Below, piece after piece: positions 29,512 to 41,404 of a stretch of 64,000 nucleotides of DNA. The position numbers and the translations under genes were made by a program. The first letter of the stretch is position 1. Each line of letters opens with the position of its first letter. The notes beneath the pieces were generated by a model, which was not told the origin of the DNA, ran no database searches, and saw only the letters and a program-made list of their open reading frames with translations. The stretch is taken from positions 43,739,804-43,803,803 of the forward strand of contig OX439130.1 in assembly GCA_949318235.1 (NCBI GenBank). Direction: 5' to 3'. The stretch is from Ecdyonurus torrentis. Taxonomy: Eukaryota > Arthropoda > Insecta > Ephemeroptera > Heptageniidae.

Positions 29512-29824
29512 CACTCTAAAAAAACGGTTGCATTACTTCAGTTACGAATTCTAACTTATTTAAGATAATCACATTTGAGTTGCTGAGTTATTATGAGTGG
29601 CTAAAATAATGCATCTTAGAAAATTATTAATAATAGCTATTTTAACTTAATATAGCTTAAAAAAAATTTAAAAAACTTGAATTAGATATTGTTTATAATT
29701 TGCTAAAATTCATTATTTTAGCTACTCATAATAACTCAAAACTTTTGAGTTATTTTGAGTCAAAAGTGATTATCATAAATAAGTTAGGATTTGTAACTGA
29801 AGTAATGCACCCTTTTTTAGAGTG
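29512..29824. mobile_element. foldback element with CACTCTAAAAAA termini
   Basis: A 313-bp inverted repeat with arms of about 100 bp. The left arm runs from CACTCTAAAAAAACGGTTGC through TTACTTCAGTTACGAATT to GAGTTATTATGAGTGGCTAA; the right arm is its inverse and ends in TTTTTTAGAGTG. The AT-rich spacer of about 95 bp is unique. I see no clear TSD. A 63-codon open frame on the right arm is incidental. Confidence 0.75.
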
Positions 29825-30344
29825 TTCTATTCAAAATATTGATCAAATATATAAACTTACGGTAACATTTCAAATAAAAATAATTAAGTGAAACAAGGTC
29901 ACCATATCGTATAAGTGTAATCAGTACAGAAAGAACGAAAGCCAAAAATAAAATTATTTTAAAAGGTTAAATTTTAATATTTTTAAAATTAATGTGTCTG
30001 AAAACCCTTAATGCGTCTCTTAAAGCCGCTACAACGCAAGTTAGTATTATGAATTATGGGTGGTATGTCTACTTTATCATTAATTTTGCACACTTTTCTT
30101 CTGTTAATAAGCAGCAATTAGCTGAGTTTTGTAACCCTAGTAGTAAAAAAAAACACACATAAAATACTGCTTTAAATGTGCAGTTTAACTTTACCCTTTT
30201 TTGTATTTTATATTCTTTATTTAGCTTAAAATTTACTCTTTTTTTTAATTTGTTAGCATTTTTACTTCTTTTTTTAATACATATTTCTTTTAGAATTTTG
30301 CCTGAAACGTGAATGTATATATAAAATTATTTAGCTTTGCTTTA

Positions 30345-30346
30345 AC

Positions 30347-30378
<32 letters not shown>
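30345..30378. repeat. (TA)n, about 34 bp
   Basis: Perfect TA array. Confidence 0.9.
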
Positions 30379-31015
30379 TGTATCTATATATCGTGTGGAG
30401 ATATGACTTTAAATATAGTTTAAAACTTAAGAATTTTTAATGTTATAATATTTGACGTGTTATCTTTTTTATATTTAATTATAATTTTAATATATCATAA
30501 AATTATTATGACAGATTATGTTTCTTAATGTAAGTCAGCAGTTAAAAGATTGTGTATAAGAAAGAATTATTTTGTAACAATTTATTATTAAAAAAATAAC
30601 GTGTAACAATGAGATTAAAACTTATGGTATAATAGTGTAAAAAAAAAAGCGCATTTGCATGTTATTACTTGTGAATTGTGATTTAATATTATGGCTTTTA
30701 AGAAGTCATACATTAAAATTAATGCATAGTATACGTTTATTGCTTAAATTTATTATTTCCAACGACATTTTTTTATCTGACTTTTACTATTTATTGTCTA
30801 AAGTAAATATATATATGTGATCTTTCTATGCTCACGTATTATTGCATTAATGTATTGAACTTATCACAATACTGCATCATTGTGCTTTTCATATTACAAT
30901 TTTTCTTACTTTTATCTAAATGTTTTGCTCTCTATATTTATACAAGTATTGAACATTTCAATTATCAATAAACCTAATTTTATAACTGTTAATGTACCAA
31001 GGTAAAAAAAAACTA

Positions 31016-31371
31016 GGTTGGGTTGGGTTGGGTTGGGTTGGGTTGGGTTGGTTGGGTTGGGTTGGGTTGGGTTGGGTCGGGTCGGGTCGGGTCGGGTCGG
31101 GTCGGGTCGGGTCGGGTCGGGTCGGGTCGGGTCGGGTCGGGTCGGGTCGGGTCGGGTCGGGTCGGGTCGGGTCGGGTCGGGTCGGGTCGGGTCGGGTCGG
31201 GTCGGGTCGGGTCGGGTCGGGTCGGGTCGGGTCGGGTCGGGTCGGGTCGGGTCGGGTCGGGTCGGGTCGGGTCGGGTCGGGTCGGGTCGGGTCGGGTCGG
31301 GTTGGGTTGGGTTGGGTTGGGTTGGGTTGGGTTGGGTTGGGTTGGGTTGGGTTGGGTTGGGTTGGGTTGGG
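31016..31371 (+). repeat. TTGGG / TCGGG / TTGGG pentanucleotide array
   Basis: About 12 TTGGG units (31016-31076, one unit short by a G near 31050) are followed by 45 TCGGG units (31077-31301) and 14 TTGGG units (31302-31371). The block edges are sharp. All reading frames are open because the unit has no stop, so the long open frames here are not genes. The plus strand is a regular series of GGG runs able to form G-quadruplexes. It resembles a telomere-type motif in an interstitial position. Confidence 0.95.
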
Positions 31372-32888
31372 TTTATACATTTATCTCTTCTTTTTTATTT
31401 GCTTCAATATATTATGTATCAAATAGTTTACATACACCTGTATGAGACATATTTATAACATTCTTGTACACAGAGTTGTACACAGTATTTGATCTGAAAA
31501 TAACACAATAATTTGTGATTATTTTTATTATTTTGTTTCAGTGCGTTATTTTATCTTAGAGGACTCAAAGAGAAAAGTGTTGAAAAAAAACCTGCTATAA
31601 AGACCAGAATAAGAGATAAATAAAAGAAGAGAGATTTTATATTTATATCATGGTCAAAGCCTGTAACATTTCTATAAACAGCTTATCAGATACTCTTTTC
31701 ATAGTGAATGATATTTAAATTAAACTCACAAATTTAAATAAAAACATACAACCCATGGCAAAATGTTTGGAATAATAATTGTTATATATTTTTTTAAACA
31801 TTTACAATATTTGCATTTTTGTTTAAAACTTCAAATATATATCTTTTTTATAACATTTCAAACAGTTTTATATTATGAGACTTTTATTTTTAAAACATTT
31901 AAAATGTAATAATCAACTTTATTTCAATTAAAACATAAGCAATATATAATTAACTTCTGTATTTTATGAGTTATGTTATTGTAAAAGGCATTTAAAATAA
32001 TATTTACTATGACTTTGAATTAAAAAAAAAAAAAATTATTAGTATTATTTTTTACTTCTAAACGTTTGTAAACAGTTTTGACTTGAATTGTACCTCGTAC
32101 GATATGATTCACGTCTTCAATGAGTTTAAAATTTAAGCCTCTTAATTTATTATTATTTCAGAGAGAAATCATTCATGTCAATTGAAAGCAACCTCTCTTG
32201 CGTTACAAACTAGAAAATGCTCAGTGAATTCAAACTAGCAACGCAATTTCAATCTCTTTGTACAATTTACTAGTTGAAAATTTTCTTTATATATTTTTTT
32301 TTATTTTCGCATCAATATATTTATACAACCAACAAATTGTCAATGTATGATTTAAATTTTTATTTTATTTCTCATGTCAATTTTTTCCTTGCAAAAAATT
32401 GATTCTAAAATATTCTCAATAATTCTACAGGCTTTATGATTACTGTATACATTTTATTATTATTATACTGTCTCTCAATCACTGTCATGATATTACTTAC
32501 ACCTATTTTATGTGTTAAAATTGTATAAATTATTCACAAAATTCAATATTTATTTTCATATAATTTTCCCTTGTTTTTATAATTTTTTTTTTAATTATCC
32601 TCCATTTTACACCTATTTCTCAAAGTTATATTTTTCTTGTCTTACTCGTATATAAAATTTTGATTAATCTGCTTCTAAAAGTTATTAGATTTAAATGTTT
32701 TTGTTATGACCTGTAAATTGCACTCTTATAATCGAAATCATAATTTAAAGTTTTTTTTTTTTTTAATGTCATTTTTAGAGTGTTATTAAACTAAATTCCT
32801 AATGTATTCATTACAGTTATTACTTAAATATAAACTTGAAAAAAATTGTAATAATGCATCTTTCTTACGTTTATTTTTTTACTTTTAG

Positions 32889-32933
32889 GTGCTGATGTAA
32901 TATCAATCTTGAGGTGATGCCACTAAAGATTTG
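32889..32933 (+). other. candidate 45-bp non-coding exon
   Basis: A long pyrimidine tract and acTTTTAG acceptor end at 32888, and a consensus GTAAGT donor begins at 32934. All three frames contain stops, so if it is spliced it belongs to a UTR or a long non-coding RNA. The contrast with surrounding sequence is modest. Confidence 0.2.
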
Positions 32934-33054
32934 GTAAGTGTTCAAAAAAGAAAAATATATATGACTTAGTTTTGAGTTGTATTAAATAAATTAAACATAA
33001 ATTATTCACGTAATATATCCGTAAGGCCATTGTAAAACTTTTGCATATTGTTTT

Positions 33055-33057
<3 letters not shown>

Positions 33058-33090
<33 letters not shown>
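33058..33090 (+). repeat. poly-T, 33 bp
   Basis: Pure T run. Confidence 0.9.
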
Positions 33091-33095
<5 letters not shown>

Positions 33096-33479
33096 CAATC
33101 TTCTACATGTAGTGCCATGACATTGCACATTTTTTATATTAGTTTTTGGGTTAAAGTTACTTATGGCTTGTTAACACGGCGAAACATATTTATTTCTACA
33201 TAACTTAATGCTACTTGGGTTTCAACTACGCATTTGTAATAACAAATAATTTTCATTTTTTATGATATAGTGTATTGTTTTATGTTTTTAAATACAGAAG
33301 ATTTTATAATTTATTTTAAAATTATATTTGAGAAAAATATCTCACAATGTGAATTATAATTTACTTACTCGTTTACTAATTACAACCAACTACATAATAT
33401 ACACGAAAAAAAAAATCTACTTGCAGAATCATAAAATCTATAAATTCAGATAGTTAAATATTAGCATGTTTTTGTAAAG

Positions 33480-33600
33480 AGAGCTTCGTGGGAGATTAGA
33501 GTTTTGATTCTGATACGCTACCGTCTTGAACCCAAGTGTGATGGTTCGAATTATGTCGCATTTGAAACACACTTGCATGTGGTGACTTAATCTTGCTCTT
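33480..33600 (+). other. possible tRNA-like SINE fragment
   Basis: GGTTCGAATTATG at about 33542 is close to a pol III B box (GGTTCGAANCC), inside a segment of GC content higher than its surroundings and followed by an AG-rich region and a 19-G run. I cannot fold a tRNA cloverleaf or find a firm A box, so this is weak. Confidence 0.2.
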
Positions 33601-33624
33601 GAAGAAAGCAAAGAGAAAGGAGGT

Positions 33625-33643
33625 GGGGGGGGGGGGGGGGGGG
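33625..33643 (+). repeat. poly-G, 19 bp
   Basis: Pure G run, the longest in the window. Others are at 21515, 36018 and 44297, and there is a C run at 8139. Confidence 0.9.
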
Positions 33644-34684
33644 CAAATATTGCTGGATTAGAATCATGGTTCTGCCTTAATAATCGCTTACATGTTTGTA
33701 TGCTATTTAAAGACATAAATGATAACTTGAAAGTAAATATAAATAAATAAAAAAATTTTATGAAGAAACTTTTTTTTTTTTTTTTTTTTTTTCTAACTTG
33801 TCTGTCTAGAGTTGTAATTTACATCGTTCTTGTTACGTATTTGTTTGAAATAACTTGAAACTTGAAAGTACAGTAAAAGCTAGACGTAACTACATAAATA
33901 AGCAAAACGTCTGCTACACTCAAACGAGGGTCAAGTGTTAGAGTTCACCGACCTTACTTAGAGAATTTATTTTCACCTTTCGTCTTACATGTCTTACTTA
34001 TATACTTTAACATGTACACGTACGGAAATTGCCTCATTTACTTCCTGTATATGTATTACAGTAACTTAGCTTTGTTTAAATATAATTCATAATTTATTTG
34101 CAATTACACTATAGTTAACATATTAATATTATCATTGCTGCCAACTTAAGTTAGTAATTACTTTTTTTTTATCATTAATCATGAAAAAATTGTAAGTTAT
34201 GCATTTTTCTTTCATCAAATATTCCATGCTAACATTAATTTGTTCCTTACTATACAAACAAAAATTTAATATTGAATATTCTTATGGATTTCAATTTTTT
34301 ATTAACATTTATTCCAACTTTTCAGCTTTTGTGGTGCTTTTGAAGTATTTTTAATTATTTTGAAAAGCTATTGAGAGATGATAAATATAATTTACCAATA
34401 CTTGCAGCATAGTAGTTATATTATAAGTGAATAGGATGTAATAAGACTATTCAATTTCTAAAATTACATTAAAAATTGAACATTAAAAAAAATATTATAA
34501 AAAAACTCAAAGAAGTCAATTTATTTAATTAAAAAATTCAAAGCTTATCAGAATATATGTATTTTTTTTATCTTACAAACTAAATTAATTCCTAGAAATC
34601 ATTGAAAAGTTACATTTTATATTTCATTTATCTATTACATTCTTTTTTCTATTCATGACGTCTTTGTATAATTTAAAAATGTTT

Positions 34685-34686
<2 letters not shown>

Positions 34687-34727
<41 letters not shown>
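34687..34727 (+). repeat. poly-T, about 41 bp
   Basis: Longest T run of the window. Confidence 0.9.
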
Positions 34728-34729
<2 letters not shown>

Positions 34730-34956
34730 ATCTTTGACACTGGTAAAATATATTAACAGTGATAATTAAGATAAGATGCACTAAATACTGAACTTTATTA
34801 AACTGTATTTACGTCCTTTTAGTCTAAACAGAATGTATACGATTTCAGATATTTGCTTTGAAAATTACAATCCACTGGTATCCTCTCGTACATTATACAA
34901 TATGAGTTACATAATAAATTATTTATTTATAGATATTATAATTTATCGATACTAAA

Positions 34957-35247
34957 TTGATTAATTCAATTAACGTACGTACCAATACTATAATTGAATC
35001 ATTAATAATAGTATACAATAATAATGTATTTTATTTTGATAAGGGTTACAATGTGTTTTATGACAAATCTAATACGATTGTAAAGCGTACGTGCTTGAAA
35101 GTGAAACCTGGGGCTAGAAAACGTGACTTGGTATCACTGCAGCTCTACAAGTGTCGTCATTGTTGCAAATTACAAAATTATACTCAAATATGTTTTAATG
35201 AGTATATCATTATAGTAAGATTAAATTACATACAAAAATTTTCTTAG
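34957..35247 (+). CDS. unassigned 96-codon open frame, possibly a repeat-derived fragment
   Basis: The frame is not driven by simple sequence. Its middle (35085-35165) uses more G+C than its surroundings and encodes a Lys/Arg-rich stretch followed by a Cys-x2-Cys-Cys cluster (residues about 66-70). The pattern recalls small Cys/His DNA-binding folds such as FLYWCH, but the spacing does not fit well and I do not assign it. The ends are AT-rich and may not be coding. It could be a decayed transposon gene or an exon. Confidence 0.2.
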   Translation: MINSINVRTNTIIESLIIVYNNNVFYFDKGYNVFYDKSNTIVKRTCLKVKPGARKRDLVSLQLYKCRHCCKLQNYTQICFNEYIIIVRLNYIQKFS

Positions 35248-36490
35248 TTGAAATTATTATTAAAAAAGTTTAAATTTTAAAAGAACTTACAAACTTCATA
35301 AAAAAAATTTTGTGGCATATTTTCATATCATTTTAATTAATATTTTAAATTCAGACAAATTTTCAGACAGAATTTCTTAATATTTTCTTCTTTCAAACAT
35401 TATGTTTTTAAAGTTGGTACTTTAAAGTTGTGCAATGAGTATATCTGATATTCAAAATCTGACCCCAAATTTTTTAATATCTATTGAAAGTCAATAATAA
35501 TAAATGCATTTAATAAAAATTGCAGACACTGTGAACAGGAGTTGTGGGTTATGAGGTCAAGCCTAGTCCTCTTTATATATTTTTTAGTTTTTTTAGTTTT
35601 ACAATAAAGATTTAAGAAAAAACATTAACCATAATTATATATATTTTAACATTAGAGTAGGGAGGGAAATTTTTTTAATTTAACGTGTGTAAATCACCGC
35701 ACTACCTCTTTTCACCTGAAGTAATGATGAAAAAATAACTAGAGTTTTGTGCATTTTTATGATTCAGCAATATTTACCATACTATTGGAATTGACGTATA
35801 CTAGCGTTAATGAAAAGTGAGACGGGCATAGTAATGGCAAGTTACGTTCTTTTAAAATTTTATGATTATAAGGTTCTTTTATGAGGATTCAAGCTCATTT
35901 TTAAGCAATGCTGCGGCTGCTGCTGCTGGAAAGTTTACAAATTTATTTATTAGTTAAAAATTGCAGTGGGAAGCTCTCGTGCAAGAAACTCATTCAAATT
36001 TGGAAAGGATTTATTACGGGGGAGGGGGGGGGGGGATTGCCTAGTCTAGCACAAGTAAAGTATCCTGAAGAGTAGGCAAATTGTATGACATAAGTAACCA
36101 ACTGGTTGCATAACTTCAAAACTCGCAGGCGCACTACTCTCCGAGAAATAATGAATTTTGCTTGTTGTTTTAAATTTTTGGCAAAAGTATAAAACTGAGA
36201 TGTAAACAAAGAGAAAACATTAAATTTAAAGCATATAAATGGAAAATAGCTTTAGTTTCTCTCAAGTATGATTAAAAGGGTAAAAATTTTGAAAAGCACT
36301 ATTCTTATATTTTTCATGCTTTTGTGTCACATTTATTATATAACTTCTTGAAAAATAAAACAAAAGAAACACATAATTTTAAATTTAAAAGTTATGTATA
36401 TATATTTTTTCTCTTTTTCTTCACACCACAAAGAAATATTAATCGCAAAAAAAAAAAAAACTCTCAAGAGGCTTACAATGCGTTGTCAGG

Positions 36491-36493
<3 letters not shown>

Positions 36494-36574
<81 letters not shown>
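36494..36574 (+). repeat. (GA)n, 81 bp
   Basis: Uninterrupted array; the open frame through it is not a gene. Confidence 0.95.
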
Positions 36575-36576
<2 letters not shown>

Positions 36577-36998
36577 ACTTATTCATCGTTCCAATTTTCA
36601 TCTCTCCCTGCTAACACCAGGAAAAAATTCAATAATTGCTTTAAGACGCTGCCAACAGAAATCACCAAAGATCTCCTAATCCGGAGCAAAACGCACTCCA
36701 ATAAGAGATGAAAAGCAAAAGAGAAAGATATAATATTTTATAGCATGCATTATAAACAAGATTTACCCTGCAATTTAATTCTTATTGTATATATGATAAA
36801 ATATAAACACCGTAAATACAAATAACAAAAGTTCAGTTGTCATAGCACACAATTACTATTCTGCAGCAACATACAATTATTTACTATTTCTTTTAGTGGA
36901 ATAAATGTGCAAAAGCTCTAATTTCTTTATGTAGTTTAATAGCTACATACGTATAAGCAAAGTGGGGTCAGAAAAATGTATCGGTTAGGAATCAACAC

Positions 36999-37029
36999 AA
37001 ATCAGATTAAATCAGATTAATCAGATTAA
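36999..37029 (+). repeat. short (ATCAGATTA)n tandem repeat
   Basis: Three copies of ATCAGATTA with small spacing changes. Confidence 0.6.
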
Positions 37030-38156
37030 ATGGATATAGAATAAAATAGAATTTGATTGTTTTTCGGTGTAATTTTAAAAATAATAGGCCAGTTACTTTG
37101 ACATTAAGGAACATAATGTAGGCACATAATTCAAAACTGGCATTATAATGTTGTTTTTTTTTTTCATTATAGCATTCTTTATTGTTAGTGTTCATATTGT
37201 TTACTAAATAGTTTCCTTACAATTTCTAAGTTTGCAATAATAAACTAATTATAGTGCAAATAATGATTTTTGCTAAATCAAAATCAATACAAAAATTAAA
37301 TCCAGAATGTTAAATATTTGATTGAAAAAAAAATATTAGAAATTAGAATATTTTTATCTGTTTGCATATATTATAATAAATGAAAGAATTCAGCAGTTAC
37401 TGCTAAATCATATGCAATGTTAGTTAAAGAAATAGTCACTTTTAATAAATTTAAAATTACAAAAGTTCTTTTAATGTTTTATATTATGTAGTAAATTATA
37501 TGAACTACATAAATTTTAAAACAAAACTATAGCAGAAGAGATACACAATATGAGCCAACAAAACTAACTTGAAATATATATTTTCATATTTTTTCATGCA
37601 GTAAAATTTGTGTGTATATTTATATATATAAAGAAATTTTACAATAATAACTTGAATATAGAATAGTTTGATAAATAAAAATATTTCTGTGGGGAAAAAT
37701 ACTTGCTGCTATATATAAAAAATTATTGACCTAAAAAAATATAATAAAAATGTAATATCATTGAACACACATGAGCTTTTTTCTTCTTCTATCTTCACTT
37801 CAAGTGTAAATTTAATTTAATGTTTGACACACAATTCTGTACTTCTAAACTGTACTTGTTTCAAAGTATCAGAGTAATTTGAATCAATAAAAAATGTTTA
37901 CTAAATTTTTTTTTTATGAATCCAAAATAATATAATAATATAAAAAAATTACTCTTCACTTTATTTCAATTTATTTAAAACTTTTAGATGTTTACAGTAA
38001 TAAATAAAATTTAAAACTAGTCATGCTTGATAATTCTAAATGTAATTAATTTATTCACTAAATATTTATTAAATAATTTTATATAAATTTTTATTTGAGA
38101 ATTTTTAACAATAAAATTTATTTTATGAATATAGTACAACATTCTTACAGTTAGAT

Positions 38157-38158
<2 letters not shown>

Positions 38159-38237
<79 letters not shown>

Positions 38238-38244
38238 CTCTCTC
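38159..38244 (+). repeat. (TC)n, about 85 bp
   Basis: Pure to 38232, then a short second block after GTTA. Confidence 0.95.
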
Positions 38245-39572
38245 TTATATGGATAAATACGACTAAATTGAATTGAAATGTTTACAGTTTCTATAAATAC
38301 GTTAAAATTCTATAAAAAAATTTATACACTTAATTCATATTACTATCTGTTAAATATTTCTTTTAACCGTATTTAAATATTTACCAAATTTCACATTACT
38401 TTATATTCTGTTTATTATTTATTTACCCTGTTTTCATACTATCCTTTTAAATACACTGAAAATATCAGTTAAATGTATAACTACTCTATTACTCTGCCCT
38501 ACTTTTGAAATGCAATTCCAGAATAATAAAAATTGAATAAAGCAGTTGAATAAAGAAACTTGCAACATTCTCAATGATTGACGTAAGAGTGAGAGAATTG
38601 TTAACCATCAATGAAATAAAACGAGCGTGTTATACAAATTTTATTATGTACCAAGAAGATTATTATGTAGAATACTCCCAAAAGGGTTTTGATATATAAG
38701 TTTAGCTTTACATTAAGATTGATTAGATATTGATATTCTAGTAGAACTACTTGGAATTTGAGCTGCGCAATTACTTATATATGAATAGTATATGAATAGA
38801 CAGGTTATGTAATGGAATTTTACGTAATATTAAATATTATAGAGAGAGAGAAAAAAACTAAAATTGAATATTAGCTTTACAAATTTAATTATTAATATTT
38901 TTTAGAAGAATCAATGTTATTAAATTTTCTTCTGAACATGAACATTATCATGAATCATTATCTTATTGATTTTTTAAATAATAAACTGGGTTAGAAAAAA
39001 ACGCGTGATTCTCGATTAAATTATGTTATTTTTTAAAGTTATTTACACTTTAATGATCTCGTTCAACATTTAATGATGTTAAAATATATCCTAAATTTTG
39101 ATAGGCAAATTGCTGAATGAATATAATGGATAATAATTTAGTTTTATAATTAATTCAATCTGTCATCTGAATTTTAATTAGTTCAGTATGATAAGGTGAT
39201 TTCTATTCATTTGCTATTTTATATAGAAAAATATAACTTTTAATTAAAGTAAAAACTATAAACTTCTATAGATTATCATATTAAATTATATATATAATGC
39301 CATGAATTAATGAATATACAAAATAAGAAAAGTTAGAAAGTAAGTTTTTGTTTCTTACAAACTATATTGAATATTAATAAATTGGCTAAGTTTTCTTTGT
39401 TGAGAACAATGGTAGACGTTACAACAAGTGTTTGTTTTCATTAAAATGTTTGCCATTGTTTAGCATGTAGAAGTAGTGACACTTACATTGTCACACTCTC
39501 TAATCAAATAAGTGAGAAAACAACTAGTGTACTTTACTAAAAGTACTTTCAACAAGTTAATAAAATGTCATT

Positions 39573-39636
39573 ATACACAAAAAATATTGGATGTTTTTCT
39601 CTTTATTTATTCTCAAAGTTTATATATAGTATCCAA

Positions 39637-39646
<10 letters not shown>
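39573..39646 (+). repeat. 75-bp direct repeat, left copy
   Basis: ATACACAAAAAATATTGGATG through TATCCAATTTAATATA matches 40185-40260 with only a few differences. The pair encloses a (TA)n array and the hairpin array. A segmental duplication or the long terminal repeats of a small element would explain it. Confidence 0.75.

Positions 39647-39730
<84 letters not shown>
39640..39730. repeat. (TA)n, about 91 bp
   Basis: Begins at the end of the left 75-bp direct repeat. Confidence 0.95.
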
Positions 39731-39733
<3 letters not shown>

Positions 39734-39964
39734 ATATATATTGTGGTAGCAAAATTATAATAAACACTATATGATTATTATAGTTAAAATTAAAAGAGAA
39801 GTAATTGTTATGAATTTATAAATATTTGGATTAAATGAAAACCAGAATTGAAATTTATGTAAGTTATGATAATGAAAATGTAACTTTAATCCTTTATTAA
39901 TAACAAATTTGTAACCTGCACATTATACATTTTAACCTCGCTGCAGCGTGGCAATTATCAAAAC

Positions 39965-40143
39965 GCCACTCCACGAACTGGTTAAAATGTATTTGCCAGT
40001 CCGCGATCTGGTCAAATCAAAATGACCACGTCACGAAGTGGCATTTGTTAAATGCCACTCCGCGACGTGGTCAAAATCACGATGCACAAGTGCCGAATTT
40101 TGGATCTTGGCAAAAATGCAAAACCACTCTGTGACGTGGTCAC
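39965..40143. repeat. tandem hairpin array, about 30-bp period
   Basis: Units start at 39965, 39995, 40024 and 40054, with a further one at about 40122. Each is an imperfect dyad of the form GCCACTCCGCGACGTGGTC, separated by AT-rich linkers such as AAATCAAAAT. Orientation alternates (GCCAC... or GACCAC...). It is markedly more GC- and CpG-rich than its surroundings. Confidence 0.7.
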
Positions 40144-40184
40144 TTATTTCGGCCAATGAGCGAATTCGGCAATGGTTGTCAACA

Positions 40185-40260
40185 TATACACCAAAAATAT
40201 TGAGTGTTTTTCTCTTTATTTATTCTCAAAGTTTATATAAAGTATCCAATTTAAAATATA
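40185..40260 (+). repeat. 75-bp direct repeat, right copy
   Basis: Partner of 39573-39646 at a spacing of about 612 bp. The shared core includes GTTTTTCTCTTTATTTATTC and AAAGTTTATAT(A)A. Here no long (TA)n follows, although the same ATATA start is present, so the array expanded in only one copy. Confidence 0.75.
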
Positions 40261-40908
40261 AAAGTTATATACAAATACATATTCATGGTTAATTATAGAT
40301 TAACCACAATAGGAGACACCTTTATGAAACCATAGCCAAAATTGTCAATTTAAATTACTATAGCCTCTAGAAATTTTATTGTGTAAACATTACACTATAA
40401 TACACATACTAACAAATTTATTTAGACACAAAACATTCCACACTAAAATTTCTGTATTTTAATTTAATGTTATTTATTTATTTATTTTACTGTAATCTAG
40501 GTAGCCTTAAGCTTACTTGGCAGCTTCACTGTATTACAGACAAATATATTTTTAGTGTAAATATGTATTTAACATTTAATTGTAAGTGATTTCCTGTTCA
40601 ATAAAAAAAAAAAAAAAATCTAAAGGTTCCATTTTACGTTTTAGAGCAAGGCGGTTTTAGAGCATGTATACCAGTGTCTGGAAAAAAAAAAAAAAAATGA
40701 AAGGAAAGTAAAGGAGAGTTACAACTTTTTTTTTAATTACAACCAACGCAACTAGAAATCTATGTGCAAATTTGTTCTTTGATGTATCGAGTTCCTTTAT
40801 TAATTAAAACTTTTTTATACGTAACATTTTTTTTTAAAGTTTCGATACATTAACAGAAATATTGAAGCGGTAAAATCATCTTATTAATGTGTTTTTTTCA
40901 TCTGCACG

Positions 40909-40910
<2 letters not shown>

Positions 40911-40980
<70 letters not shown>

Positions 40981-41074
40981 TGTAGGTGTTTTAATTAACA
41001 CTGAAATACAGCAACATCTCTCTCTCTCTCTCTCTTTCTCTTTCTCTTTCTCTTTCTCTTTCTCTTTCTCTCTC
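40911..41074. repeat. (TA)n followed by (CT)n/(TTTCTC)n
   Basis: TA array at 40911-40977, then a CT array with repeated TTTCTC hexamers at 41017-41074. Confidence 0.9.
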
Positions 41075-41318
41075 GCTTATTCTCTCGGTGGTGCTTTGTA
41101 GCAAACTAAAATGCTACGTGAAAAGAGAGGAAAAAAACCTAGGAAAATATTATTGACTTTATGGTTAGTAAAAAAATCCAATTTTATTGTCTGTTGTCAT
41201 TATATATATATATATATATATATATATAGCCTGATTGTAGAAAAATTATATTCATATATTTATTATTGCACAATGAAGAATGAGAAAAATAGTTCTCTGT
41301 CGAGTGAATAACATTGAT

Positions 41319-41319
41319 C

Positions 41320-41374
<55 letters not shown>

Positions 41375-41404
41375 GTCTCTCTCTCTCTCTCTGTCTCTGT
41401 CTCT
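41319..41404 (+). repeat. (CT)n with GTCT interruptions
   Basis: Imperfect array, 86 bp. Confidence 0.9.

Larger units (their letters stand above)
31372..39572. other. gene-less AT-rich stretch
   Basis: Contains the listed simple repeats, the exon candidate at 32889, the SINE-like fragment at 33480 and the weak open frame at 34957. I see nothing else. Confidence 0.55.

Noticed and set aside
30958..31458. Four overlapping open frames of 140-146 codons (Gly-Trp-Val and Asn-Pro-Thr type repeats)
   Set aside because: They are the six-frame reading of the TTGGG/TCGGG array, whose 5-bp unit has no stop. There is no independent coding signal.
38159..38244. Possible CRISPR-like or other regularly spaced array
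   Set aside because: All regular arrays seen are simple microsatellites or hairpin repeats; there are no repeat-spacer units.
40038..40292. 84-codon open frame across the hairpin array
   Set aside because: It runs through tandem hairpins and the 75-bp repeat; the repeats explain the frame better than a protein does.
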